From: Paenibacillus vietnamensis
GTDB taxonomy: Bacteria; Bacillota; Bacilli; Paenibacillales; Paenibacillaceae
Direction: 5' to 3'
NCBI RefSeq assembly: GCF_020169515.1
Contig: NZ_JAHMHW010000003.1
Coordinates: forward strand, 1-64,000
DNA length: 64,000 nucleotides
Below the pieces are notes generated by a model that saw only the letters and a program-made list of their open reading frames with translations, ran no database searches and had not been told where the DNA came from. Of this stretch, positions 55,401 to 62,550 are shown piece by piece. Numbering within the stretch: position 1 is the stretch's first letter; each line of letters opens with the position of its first letter. The translations under genes were made by a program, and so were the position numbers.

Positions 55401-56287
55401 ACCGGCGTTCCTTCCCCGACTATCGTTCCCGGCTTTTGTTCCTCCGTTACCCACCGGAACAGCGCCTTAATCGATCCGTTGAAGCCTTGGTCATTAGCTG
55501 TACGGTTAACGGTAAACCATTCAATAGCCTCATTGTATCGCTCGCGGTTGCCGGTAAAGATGTACCCGGATATAGCTCCAATGAGCGGATAATTATGCTG
55601 GTTCATAAAATGGTGTTGGCTATGCAGCAATGTTTCCGTTATCGGAATGATAAGATTATTGGTTAATTTAGCTGTATCTTGATCTGTCCAAGCCAGTGAT
55701 TCTGTTTGCGTGCTTGTATACCTCATGATCTCCGCTGCCATGAGCATTCGGTTAAGAGGTATTCCTGCGTGAATATGAGCATCTGAATAGTACTTGTATT
55801 TCGCAGGATCCATCTGTTCCCAAATACGGATAATCATCATTGCATTGGCACGGTATACTTCATCGCCGGTCACATAATACATAACCGCCTGTGCATATGC
55901 CTTTATGCTATCTGCAATAAACCTTCCTTGAATACCCTGACTGTCGAAATAATCAGCGCTTGGCGTCTTGCCATCGCCGCTGTTGCTTGACGTAACCGTC
56001 TTCGAAGCTTCAGCAGCCGGGAGCAGCATGGTATTAAAATAGTACGTCCAAGGCTGCGCTCCTGCTCTGACCTTCGATCTAAGGTTTGCAAGAAGCTCCT
56101 TGGTCAGTCCGACACCGGGATGAGTAAATCCGGCTTCATCGGTTACTGGAGTAATCTCCGGCAGATAATCTGTAAAAATCGATGTTGTTTCCGCCTTAAC
56201 GGTTACCGGCAAAGCGATTAGAAGCATCTGTGCTATCATTACAATGGCTGTAACAAGGGATAACACTCTTCTTCCCTTCTGTTTCAT
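49487..56287 (-). CDS. Secreted alginate-lyase-like protein with discoidin and Ig repeats
   Basis: 2266 residues; the ATG follows AAAGGGTGATTACAG. The signal peptide ends near 32 (PVTVKAE). The catalytic alpha-toroid (about 55-470) shares FMNQH (about 227), NGSIK, HVQHMEMGRDQAH (about 299) and QGTKVDPVAGTPSTADNAV with the 1384-residue protein. A sandwich domain (about 490-620), a putative Ig domain (about 625-700) and a discoidin-like domain (about 770-915) follow. Then three tandem units of about 248 residues, each an Ig-like domain plus a discoidin-like domain; an OmpL47-like domain; four repeats of about 82 residues (VKEYKVG, TVYARS, AAGNVS); and a final domain with IWPPNHKM, like the end of the GH74 protein. 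No SLH anchor is present. It follows binding-protein gene 56440-58065 after a hairpin, under module B copy 3. Confidence 0.85.
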   Translation of the reverse strand: MKQKGRRVLSLVTAIVMIAQMLLIALPVTVKAETTSIFTDYLPEITPVTDEAGFTHPGVGLTKELLANLRSKVRAGAQPWTYYFNTMLLPAAEASKTVTSSNSGDGKTPSADYFDSQGIQGRFIADSIKAYAQAVMYYVTGDEVYRANAMMIIRIWEQMDPAKYKYYSDAHIHAGIPLNRMLMAAEIMRYTSTQTESLAWTDQDTAKLTNNLIIPITETLLHSQHHFMNQHNYPLIGAISGYIFTGNRERYNEAIEWFTVNRTANDQGFNGSIKALFRWVTEEQKPGTIVGEGTPVEPHVQHMEMGRDQAHGGGDLTNAAIITRLIHAQGTKVDPVAGTPSTADNAVDIMEFLNHRLLAAADYFWQFMLGYDTPWTPQAYAITGGDPDNIGMGGYIRDTYNTIAHGYWGRFSTANFWDFYSYYTYVKHEDVSQIAPYYYEAFTKKLPSTPDGWRNKDAGNDFWLYLPQEAEADAAKFIPQDQTNGKTLHLEDRYTNLDNNSATMQEGDTRFIRFNATQEGSQIAVLSFAGAAGSGPFGFKIRTNGVATFDWNGSIFTLPDTKGEWKYVVLAGGFGDMVFMTVKGTNGVTVDIDSVDAAADTNLTPPVFKAGSSDLKIYTYVGATVNVDLSATDASSTDVIAYELQNNSQGLPIDAHTGAFSWHPTEAGNYSVIVAATDGTAVSAKNVNIIVSSDRASAVQAITSSYNQNQVYVEATLNHFHTIHNDTLSLINTASEVDFDKQLQALRAAVDGLALVTPLTDFGMPWSKVVAWSTFGKDAIYVNDGDWESGAWFGLAQGSPPHLYHLLDFGPDYKVSVTKFGFKSNIFVDRLANSTVYGSNDKVNWTRLTPGVTQYTQAYHTLDADPAYQNEKYRYIKLEMIKPLPDVLRGNVVNLLEMRDFDIYGTRHEIGNKLQSVSLSSDQALNGRVALGHTIKVSIKAKEAIQDVKVNIQGQDATVSTTDHINWTATAILTGQDQIGDVKVSVDYTKQNGTNGDTLYGTTDGSKLFAADDSDLITNAASLANLIGYSAADTLKQASYLFDNNSSTASEFRLNGSGAGSYMTFDFREGNQATLSNVELLARQDQVARLGGTVVQGSNDNTTWTTLTKAAASTADWQMLKVSDTKGYRYIRIYNANTWYGNMAEVRLHGAVKSLSQIASSSISSAQSVKNRIVPGNTVKLAFTSKEAIHNVNVTIQGLAATVTSTDHINWTAEATLNQGTATGTVNFAITYNQQDGAVGFPIHSTTDNSTLFLVDESDLIGNVTSIANLIDSTSGRTAATTLQQVNYLFDNNANSSSDFRIGSNNSGSGSYITFDFKEGNQVTLSNVELLARQDQVARINGAVVQGSNDNTTWTTLTNAAVSTPDWQTLPVSGNVPYRYIRIYNGNAWFGNMAEVRFHGKYESLIRIQSASISSPQSIVNRIVHGNTVKLAIVAKDPIKDVKVAIQGQDAVVSSTDNINWTATATLNQGVEAGPVKFNINYNKQDGTEGYPATQTTDNTSLYVVDESDVIKNVTSIANLIDSTSGRTAAQTLQQVNYLFDSNVGTGSDFRIGNNSGAGSYIIFEFKAGNQATLSSVELLGRTLYDRIRGAVVQGSNDNTTWTTLTTPAVSTPNWQTFEVSSKVPYRYIKIYNANTWYGNMAEVRFHGVVKPADVTPPVTTDDAPQGSVVIGTTINLNAADNSSGVAATYYTVDGGTQQEGNTVTLTTDGEHTIVYWSVDWAGNEEQRHTLTVNIDDTTSPDAAGLYADITAPTNQDVSVTIYYPLDAAVKEYKVGDNGEWTVYTAPVTVSDNTTVYARSADAAGNISEVASYTVSNIYKTAPSDAIFTADMTDPTSGNVTLTISYPDNATVKEYKIGENGTWTAYESPVTVSDNVIVYAQSKDFVGNVSNVISYTVSNIDRTPPADAVLSTDITAPTNQDVTVTVTYPVDAAVKEYKVGETGVWTAYGAPVAISENSTVYARSTDAAGNVSNITQYAVGNIDRMPPADAILAVDTEALTNQGVTVTITYPDDAVVKEYKVGDSGQWEAYTEPVVVQENDTVYARGTDAVGNVSNVTSTVVGNIWNNAPVTTAALSPAQPTGKNSWYTTDVTVSLSVSADPAGGAVITEYQVNDGEWMVYTGSIPSFGDGVYKLSYRSKDAAGNVEQLKTIEFKVDKTAPALSVQLDKTMIWPPNHKMVPINATLLSSDDGSGIESVVLTSITSNLPDSGRGGDIQADFGTAATSFSVRAERGSIYTITYTVTDKAGNKTVVTATVTVTHDQSGKH
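50085..51075 (-). repeat. Four coding repeats of about 82 codons
   Basis: Each unit has APTNQDVTVTITYP, KEYKVG, TVYARS and DAAGN motifs. They are Ig-like stalk domains inside the 2266-residue protein, similar in both protein and DNA. Confidence 0.75.
51335..53560 (-). repeat. Three coding repeats of about 745 bases (Ig plus discoidin)
   Basis: Units end at about 52830, 52085 and 51335 and share VVQGSNDNTTWTTLT, GYRYIRIYNANTWYGNMAEV-type and YLFDNN motifs. They are carbohydrate-binding-like repeats within the 2266-residue protein, with strong DNA similarity. Confidence 0.75.
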
Positions 56288-56317
56288 CTGTAATCACCCT
56301 TTCATGTTGCTAGGAAA

Positions 56318-56331
56318 TTAAAGCGTTTTCA
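56318..56331. promoter_or_regulatory. cre-like box
   Basis: On the minus strand TGAAAACGCTTTAA matches 13 of 14 cre positions. It lies between the binding-protein stop and the 2266-residue lyase-like gene. Confidence 0.45.
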
Positions 56332-56382
56332 AATTTGTTTGATTATATAAGATTCGCATAGCCGGCATCTATCTAGGTTAGA

Positions 56383-56421
56383 AACATCTATAGATTTGAT
56401 TTGCCTAAATCTATAGATGTT
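56383..56421 (-). terminator. Intercistronic hairpin after the duplicated binding-protein gene
   Basis: AACATCTATAGATTT (56383-56397) pairs perfectly over 15 bp with AAATCTATAGATGTT (56407-56421). It lies 18 bases after the stop of 56440-58065, in the same place as the 45610-45660 hairpin after the paralogue. No T-run follows, so mRNA stabilisation or partial termination is more likely than full termination. Confidence 0.65.
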
Positions 56422-56439
56422 CCTGATTTTACTTAAATT

Positions 56440-58065
56440 TTATTTTTGAGCGAGGAAGGTATTAATTTGATTCTTCAATTCCTCTTTAATCTTATCTACA
56501 CCTGAATCCTTCAAATCCTTATTCATCTTCGCCAAATTATCTTCAACTTCGCCAAAACCGGACAATAAGAATGGAAGATACTTATCCATAACGGTGTTGC
56601 ATTTGGCCATTTCATTTTTTACAGGCTCCGGATCAAATGTAAATCCTGCCAATACATGCTTCTGATACGTATCCGGCTTAAATTGATATTCATAATATTG
56701 TCGGATCTGCTCCGGCAATCCCGCAGGAATTCTGGTTAATGTCGGATTCCAGGTCAACTGGTAACCAGGGAACGAGTAATTTTTAGCCGGATCGACTCCA
56801 TCCGGAATCTTCCACTCCTTATCCCCCACAGCTTCCCAGTTTTTACCTTCGATACCGTAAGTGAATAAGTCATTGTTCTCCTGGCTGGAGAAAACCCAAT
56901 CCAGGAATTCCATGGTTCTGTCAATTTTTTTGGAAGAAGCAGGTATAGCCATGAAATTCCATGCCTTGCCATCTGTAGATTGCGTCCCAGGCGCCATTTC
57001 CTGATTGTTCTTGAAGATCGGCCAGAAACCAATCTCCGCATTCGGATCTTTTGCCTTTTCTCCGGCTTCAATTCCCTTGAAACCATTTATTGTACCGTAT
57101 CCGGCAGCGGCTGACTTTCCTGTTCCAGTCGTGTTTGTCAAGGTATCTGCCGGAATAAATTGGTTAAATCGCTTCGCTTGATTAAACTGGTTCATCAGAT
57201 AATTCAGACCGTATTCGGGATGAAAGTTTGCCCATTCGGATGCCGGATCGCCATAAGCTGCCACACCTGCAACGGATTTCCCATCATCGGCGATTTGAAC
57301 GTAAACGAAATTTTTCTTCGGATTACCTTGGCCGGTAAATGGAAATACTTTCCCCTCCAGCTGTTGTGCATTGATATCGGTAAATAGTTTGAAGAAAGCC
57401 GTATTTCCATAGTTCCCAAACGGGACCATGTCTTTTTCGTTTTCTTTCACTTTTTCAAGGTAGTTGTACAAATCGTCATAACTGCTGATATCGTTCATTC
57501 CATACTTCTTTAACAAATCTTTTCTGTACCATACACCTTCCATATCCATGAAAGAGTTTGTAACCGGAATAGCATAGGTTTTGCCAAAGATCTTATTATC
57601 ATTGATATACTCTTCTGAGAAAGCCTTTTGAAGTCCGGGATATTTGGGATTGTTAAAGTATTCGCCTAAATCTGCCAATACACCGTCTTTGGCGAATTTA
57701 GCCAAATCCCACGGGATAAAGAGGTCGATGTCTTCTCCCGATGTCATCCATAATTGATGTTTTGTCATATAGTCGGCAGCCGGTGTCCATACCACATTCA
57801 ATTTCGTATTAAGCGTATCCTGCGTCCGTTTCTCAAACTCTCTAAAAGCCGGATCGACATCGCGATAATGCCCGTTCTCATTCCCGAAGAAACGAATATT
57901 AAGCGTTACCGGATCCTTCTTTGTTGCGGGTTCAGTACCTTCTGTCGCATTGTTGTTAGGCGCAGTGCTTTCTGCTGGCTCGCTTGTTTGCTTGCTGCTG
58001 CATCCAACAAATAATGTAGCAAGCATCATTACAGCAAGCAGGGTTACTAAAAACTTTTTGTTCAT
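56440..58065 (-). CDS. Sugar ABC transporter substrate-binding lipoprotein, duplicate of importer 3 protein
   Basis: 541 residues; the ATG follows AAAGGGGAG. Lipobox LFVGC. Nearly all of its length aligns with the protein from 45686-47314, with changes scattered along it. No permease gene is adjacent, so it probably uses the importer 3 permeases (47370-49257), widening the range or raising the amount of captured ligand (inference). It is first in a unit with the 2266-residue lyase-like gene, under module B promoter copy 3. Confidence 0.92.
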   Translation of the reverse strand: MNKKFLVTLLAVMMLATLFVGCSSKQTSEPAESTAPNNNATEGTEPATKKDPVTLNIRFFGNENGHYRDVDPAFREFEKRTQDTLNTKLNVVWTPAADYMTKHQLWMTSGEDIDLFIPWDLAKFAKDGVLADLGEYFNNPKYPGLQKAFSEEYINDNKIFGKTYAIPVTNSFMDMEGVWYRKDLLKKYGMNDISSYDDLYNYLEKVKENEKDMVPFGNYGNTAFFKLFTDINAQQLEGKVFPFTGQGNPKKNFVYVQIADDGKSVAGVAAYGDPASEWANFHPEYGLNYLMNQFNQAKRFNQFIPADTLTNTTGTGKSAAAGYGTINGFKGIEAGEKAKDPNAEIGFWPIFKNNQEMAPGTQSTDGKAWNFMAIPASSKKIDRTMEFLDWVFSSQENNDLFTYGIEGKNWEAVGDKEWKIPDGVDPAKNYSFPGYQLTWNPTLTRIPAGLPEQIRQYYEYQFKPDTYQKHVLAGFTFDPEPVKNEMAKCNTVMDKYLPFLLSGFGEVEDNLAKMNKDLKDSGVDKIKEELKNQINTFLAQK

Positions 58066-58143
58066 TTTCTTTCTCCCCTTTTTACCTAAATATATTTCTC
58101 GGCTCTCGTCGTGGTAACACTGAAAGCCCTTTCTCTTTTGACT

Positions 58144-58217
58144 TTAATACCCCATTTATGAGTGTTCAAGTTCTCGTTTAATCAAACTGCCGATTTGATG
58201 GTTTTTGAACCTGTTCA
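58144..58217 (-). promoter_or_regulatory. Module B promoter element, copy 3
   Basis: TATTAA (complement of 58144-58149), TTGAAC with a 14-base gap, and TGAACAGGTTCA (58206-58217) 57 bases from the -10. AGTTCAAATGGCATCGGGAT lies upstream (complement of 58235-58254). It drives the duplicated binding protein and the 2266-residue enzyme. Confidence 0.8.
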
Positions 58218-58269
58218 AAAACACACTGCAACGGATCCCGATGCCATTTGAACTCAGCGGTTTACAGGA

Positions 58270-58321
58270 TAAAAAACCGACAGCTTAGATGACTGCTTCA
58301 ACAAGTCAATTCCGCTGTCGG
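58270..58321 (-). terminator. Terminator after the membrane AraC regulator gene
   Basis: CCGACAGC (58277-58284) pairs with GCTGTCGG (58314-58321), and TTTTTTATCC follows on the minus strand. It lies just after the stop of 58340-60643. Confidence 0.8.
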
Positions 58322-58339
58322 CTCTTTATCTCTTACACT

Positions 58340-60643
58340 TTACCCATTCGAACTTTGCTTGCTTTGACTCCCATTATCAAGGACACTCATTCTATAATTC
58401 TCCGGGGTTCTGCCAAAGTGTTTTTTAAATACGGTAAAGAAGTGCTTGCTATTCTCTGGATAGCCAACCAATTCAGCAATCCTGCTGACAGGATCATCCG
58501 TTTCAATTAGAAGTCTCTGCGCTTCTGACATCCTGCATTGTGTAATATAATCCGACAACGATATACCCGTTATCTCTTTAAATATAGACCTGACATAATT
58601 AGGAGACAGCTCTACATGCTTTGCTACTGTATCCGTTGATATATTCATACTGCCATAATGCTTTCCGACATAATCTTTAATTTTATTCGCAATAAGGGTT
58701 TTTACATTTTCTTTAGAATCATTGCCTTTTGTCTCTACAAATTTGGAACAGAGTGAATAGAGATACGTTTTTATTTCCTCCAACGTTTCGCAAGTCTGGA
58801 TCTCAGAAACAAGCACCTTTATGCTGTATTCTCCATTCTCAATACTAGTCTTGGCTAAACCGCTTAGTGTCCTTGTAAGCAACACGGCTAACTGCAACAC
58901 CGTTATTTGTATTTCATCCGCACTAGATAAAGCAAGCCTTTCAAAAAACTCATTAAGGCTTGTGTCAATTTTTCTTAAATTGCGCTCTTTTATGGCTTCG
59001 ATCATTTTCTTCTCAATATCATAAGGATATTCATGGAGATCATTATGATTTCGTTCAGCTATATCGCTAAATTCTATGACTGCTTTTCTACCGAATATGA
59101 TTCGGTAATTCGAAGCTGCCAGCGCATTCTGGAAGGATTTGTTTACCCCCTCAACTCCTTCTACAATATCACCTATACCCGCAGATACCGATATCTTCAG
59201 ATATTTGTCTACTTTATCTTGTATTTCCGTTGTCGTATCGATTAGTTTACTCACAATCTCGTCACTTCTATTCTTTACATTTAAAATAATACTTACATAA
59301 TCATGTCCGTTATCAATACCCTCTACCTTAAATCGTTTTTCCCTAAAGAATTCAATTGCAATGTTAAGAATTGCAAATTTCACTAATCTTACGTCTTTCG
59401 ACCATTTACCTGAAAGAACATTTTCAAGTGCATCCATTTTAAGTACAAGGGTCAAAAAGAATGGATCGTCAAAACTTATCCCGCATTCCATCATATAATC
59501 TTTGTCGTAGATTTTTTTGTCCATTTCCCCATCAACTAATTTCCCTAAAAATGTCTTCTTCTTGTCATTCAACAATCTGGTTGAATCCAGTCTGTATTTA
59601 TGAAGCAATTTTCTAAAGGGATTATAGATACTTGATGTAAAAAATACAGCTAAAATGATCCCTGCAAGTATGAAAATAATCGTTACAATCAATAATGTCT
59701 TTTGCATAGAATATGCCGACGATAATAGCTTGCTATATTCGCCAATGCCTATAAATATCAAGCCTAAATGCTTTGCTTTCACATAACTGACAAGTGATTC
59801 CTTATCATTAATCTTCGTTATAAAACTGCCTTTTTCATTGTTAGACTGCATGATTTGTTTCGCATAGCTTTCATTGGCAAGATTTTTATTGATCATAGAA
59901 GTGTCATCATGAGATAATACATTACCGTCTTTATACATGATCAATACTTGATTAAGATCTCCGGCACTTCCACTGGTAACCATCTGCTGTAGGATTCTTT
60001 CATTTAAATTAATGACTAACGACGATTCAACTTCACCATTATTTGAAGAGTTTGCAAGAACCAAGGTCAAGAAATTTTCGCTTATATTTTTATTATTTAT
60101 TACATAATCCACTTTTCTTGTGAAATATTCATCAGAAACGTTACGTTTTGAATTCCTCAGAATATGGATTATATCTTGATCCAAAAAATCAGTTGTCGAC
60201 TGAATCCCTTCTCCAACCTCAGATATATTGAATATTACCCTGTCAGCCTTTGAATTATAAATATAAATGGAGCGAATAAGCGGATTTGACTTCACATATT
60301 GCCTTAATTTCTTTAATACATCTTGATCGGCAAATGCATCTATTTTATCAGCATACAAACCGTAATTAAGATCACTATCCAGACTATCATTAAATAAATG
60401 ATAAAAGTTATAATAAACATTTATGAGCATTAGATCTGCAATATAATAAGATTGCGATATAAAATTTTCAGAGGTTTGGCTAACTTGCTCTATACTTTTA
60501 TTGCTGTAGGTACGAAAGATGACAAAGGAAAAAACGGATAATAGCACGATAACAATAACTAAATAGGATGATAAGATTTTTATCAATAAAGTATTTCTTC
60601 TATAGAGACGTTTTAGCCTTCCCCCTACACGTTCTGTTTTCAA
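58340..60643 (-). CDS. Membrane-bound AraC-family regulator with extracellular sensor
   Basis: I start at a TTG at 60643 (MKTERVGGRLKRLYRRN), eight bases after GAGGGGG, which gives 767 residues; the frame extends to 60760 but without a site. A membrane segment (about 23-44), an extracellular region of about 270 residues, and a second membrane segment (about 315-338, LLIVTIIFILAGIILAVFF) are followed by a cytoplasmic region and a C-terminal AraC domain (about 670-765) with NISTDTVAKHVELSPNYVRSI and VSRIAELVGYPENSKHFFTVF, ending RTPENYRM. It has no kinase or receiver domain, so it should act as a one-component sensor-activator. It stands between module B promoters 3 and 4, which makes it the leading candidate activator of that regulon (inference). 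Confidence 0.88.
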   Translation of the reverse strand: MKTERVGGRLKRLYRRNTLLIKILSSYLVIVIVLLSVFSFVIFRTYSNKSIEQVSQTSENFISQSYYIADLMLINVYYNFYHLFNDSLDSDLNYGLYADKIDAFADQDVLKKLRQYVKSNPLIRSIYIYNSKADRVIFNISEVGEGIQSTTDFLDQDIIHILRNSKRNVSDEYFTRKVDYVINNKNISENFLTLVLANSSNNGEVESSLVINLNERILQQMVTSGSAGDLNQVLIMYKDGNVLSHDDTSMINKNLANESYAKQIMQSNNEKGSFITKINDKESLVSYVKAKHLGLIFIGIGEYSKLLSSAYSMQKTLLIVTIIFILAGIILAVFFTSSIYNPFRKLLHKYRLDSTRLLNDKKKTFLGKLVDGEMDKKIYDKDYMMECGISFDDPFFLTLVLKMDALENVLSGKWSKDVRLVKFAILNIAIEFFREKRFKVEGIDNGHDYVSIILNVKNRSDEIVSKLIDTTTEIQDKVDKYLKISVSAGIGDIVEGVEGVNKSFQNALAASNYRIIFGRKAVIEFSDIAERNHNDLHEYPYDIEKKMIEAIKERNLRKIDTSLNEFFERLALSSADEIQITVLQLAVLLTRTLSGLAKTSIENGEYSIKVLVSEIQTCETLEEIKTYLYSLCSKFVETKGNDSKENVKTLIANKIKDYVGKHYGSMNISTDTVAKHVELSPNYVRSIFKEITGISLSDYITQCRMSEAQRLLIETDDPVSRIAELVGYPENSKHFFTVFKKHFGRTPENYRMSVLDNGSQSKQSSNG

Positions 60644-60802
60644 TTTGCAGACCCCCTCGAAGTATATTCTCTCTGTCTCGTCGATATATGGGGAGAACGT
60701 CCTGGGAACAGCGATTTTGTATAACGCGCCATACAAAAGGCAGTCCCCCAGTTTGCCCAAGTTTCAACCGCTATTATTATAACTCAAGTATAACAGTTAA
60801 AA

Positions 60803-60866
60803 TTCATTCGCTCCATTTTTTCGGCTCCAGAACATATTGGTTGAAGTTCCGGAGCCGAAATCAAAA
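60803..60866 (-). pseudogene. LamG gene fragment
   Basis: Minus-strand translation gives FDFGSGTSTNMF, then KNGAN, matching LamG 3 of the 1384-residue protein (FDFGSGTSTNMF, PKNGAN) almost exactly at the DNA level. It is only about 21 codons and has a stop. The fragment also folds as a stem: TTTCGGCTCC against GGAGCCGAAA with inner GAAC/GTTC pairing, so it may now serve as the 3' hairpin of the GH28 gene 29 bases away. Confidence 0.7.
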
Positions 60867-60894
60867 GGGTAAAAGCGTCATTGGGGTCTGTGGA

Positions 60895-62340
60895 TCAAGA
60901 TTCTTTACGGAACTGAATGCCATGGGCGTGATCGTTGATGTCGAAATGCCCCTGCTCCGCATCCAGAATCAACTCGCCGTTTATCCTCAGATTGGTGAAG
61001 GTGACACCTTCCACACTCCGTTCACGGTCGAACCCGTAAATTCGGTTTTTGTTTTCATTTCTTCCATTATAGGTCACATTACGGAAATGAATGTTCTCAA
61101 TTCGTTTACCGGAAACGGGGTTATATTTCTCGTTCCATACCACACGGATGTCCAGCAGCTGGCCCAGCTCAAAATCCTCTACACGGATGTTGTCAAATGT
61201 GACGTTCCGCACTGTGTTATTATCGCCGACATTTATATTCATGGCTCCCCAATAACCGGGCTGGGGCTCATGATGCTCCAAAATATCGATATTGCTGAAT
61301 TGGATATCCTCAATCAAGTCGCCTCCCCGTCGGTAGTCCCCATGTCCGCCAATATTCATCGCATGGGCTACGTCAGCCCAAAGGACGGAGTCTTTGACAC
61401 TTACGCAGCGTGAATCCCCTTTATAATCCCAACGGCTGCCGTAAACGGCAATGCAATCGTCGGACGTCCGCAGGAACACATCCTCGATCTCGATATGCGA
61501 GCTGGACATCATGTCGATGCCGTCGCACCACCCCCGCGTGCTGAAGGATTTGAAGTTGCGGATACGGATATGCTCGGACTTGCCGATATATATGCTGTAG
61601 TGAGGCGGGTCCAGCAGCACGATTCCTTCCACCGTGATATGGTTCGAATAAGTGATCCGCACACCTCGGAAAGCGGAAAACCGGTGGAAATCGGATAAAT
61701 ACAACACGCCTCTGCCACGAATCGTGACATCCTGCACATGGTCGCAGACAAGTGAGCCGACGACAATGGCGCCCCCGGCGATATAGACGGTTTTCCCGGA
61801 CGGAATGCGGAAGATCGTCTCCTCCAGATAGTGCATCCCCGGCCCAAAATAGATGACTTCCGGCGCTGTACCTCCTGGCTCCTTCGGACTGTCGGCCAAC
61901 TGATAAATATCCTCCATCCTATGAATAGCCGGCTTCAGGAACAGCACAGTCGAGTCTTCCGGCTTCGGCGGATTGTCCTCCGGGGCATTGGCGAAAAGAT
62001 GCAAATTGCTAAACCGGTCCCCGTTTACTTCAATGGACAGCTTGCACGGTTCATTTAAACGGAAGGTTATTGCCGCTCCCTCTATCTTGAACGGAATTTG
62101 TTTCGAAAGAGGCCGGATGACGACTTGCTGTACGACTTCCTTCCGGCTCTCGACCCTTACCTCCACCGTTCCTTCCATATCGAAAAAGGCCATGGAGGCC
62201 TGTCTGACATTGTGCATATCCACCTTCGCTTCATACACGAAGAGCGGCTGCCAGCTCTCCCCCGGAATGCGGACGCTAACCTCAAAATCATCCCGGCCTA
62301 CCGCCCCTTCGGGCGCCTCCCAAATTTTTAAAAAGCTCAA
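60895..62340 (-). CDS. Cytoplasmic GH28-type right-handed beta-helix hydrolase
   Basis: 481 residues from a TTG at 62340, seven bases after AAGGAGGAG; no ATG in the region has a site. There is no signal peptide. Residues about 1-125 form a beta-sandwich. From about 150 comes a right-handed beta-helix with repeated short strands (ITVEGIVLL, IRIRNFKSF, IEIEDVFLR). The GH28 acids appear as Asp in WCDGIDMMSSS (about 270) and the Asp pair in RTSDDCIAVYG (about 292), with His in HAMNIGGHG (about 330). GH28 enzymes hydrolyse galacturonic-acid-containing chains. Without export, it should act on imported oligouronides (inference). It has its own module B promoter (copy 4). Confidence 0.85.
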   Translation of the reverse strand: MSFLKIWEAPEGAVGRDDFEVSVRIPGESWQPLFVYEAKVDMHNVRQASMAFFDMEGTVEVRVESRKEVVQQVVIRPLSKQIPFKIEGAAITFRLNEPCKLSIEVNGDRFSNLHLFANAPEDNPPKPEDSTVLFLKPAIHRMEDIYQLADSPKEPGGTAPEVIYFGPGMHYLEETIFRIPSGKTVYIAGGAIVVGSLVCDHVQDVTIRGRGVLYLSDFHRFSAFRGVRITYSNHITVEGIVLLDPPHYSIYIGKSEHIRIRNFKSFSTRGWCDGIDMMSSSHIEIEDVFLRTSDDCIAVYGSRWDYKGDSRCVSVKDSVLWADVAHAMNIGGHGDYRRGGDLIEDIQFSNIDILEHHEPQPGYWGAMNINVGDNNTVRNVTFDNIRVEDFELGQLLDIRVVWNEKYNPVSGKRIENIHFRNVTYNGRNENKNRIYGFDRERSVEGVTFTNLRINGELILDAEQGHFDINDHAHGIQFRKES

Positions 62341-62375
62341 CGAAGTTCTCCTCCTTGAAAATTGTTCCTTTCATC

Positions 62376-62449
62376 TTAATAGCATATTTGGGACTGTTCA
62401 AGTTCACGTTTTATCAAAATGCCGATTTGATGATTTTTGAACCTGTTCA
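62376..62449 (-). promoter_or_regulatory. Module B promoter element, copy 4, followed by a regulator-gene scar
   Basis: TATTAA (complement of 62376-62381), TTGAAC after a 14-base gap, and TGAACAGGTTCA (62438-62449) 57 bases from the -10. Further upstream, 62491-62526 matches 58488-58524 inside the AraC regulator gene (minus-strand peptide QRLLIETDYPV against QRLLIETDDPV), so this promoter arrived with part of a regulator gene. Confidence 0.8.
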
Positions 62450-62550
62450 AAAAAACACTGGAGCATATCCCGATGCTATTTGAACTGTTGACAGGATAAT
62501 CCGTTTCAATGAGAAGTCTCTGCTTCGCCCCGCCGCTAAGTGAATGCAGC

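Noticed and set aside
60568..61413. 281-codon plus-strand frame over the regulator and GH28 ends
   Set aside because: It crosses two real minus-strand genes and the LamG scar, with no site or homology.
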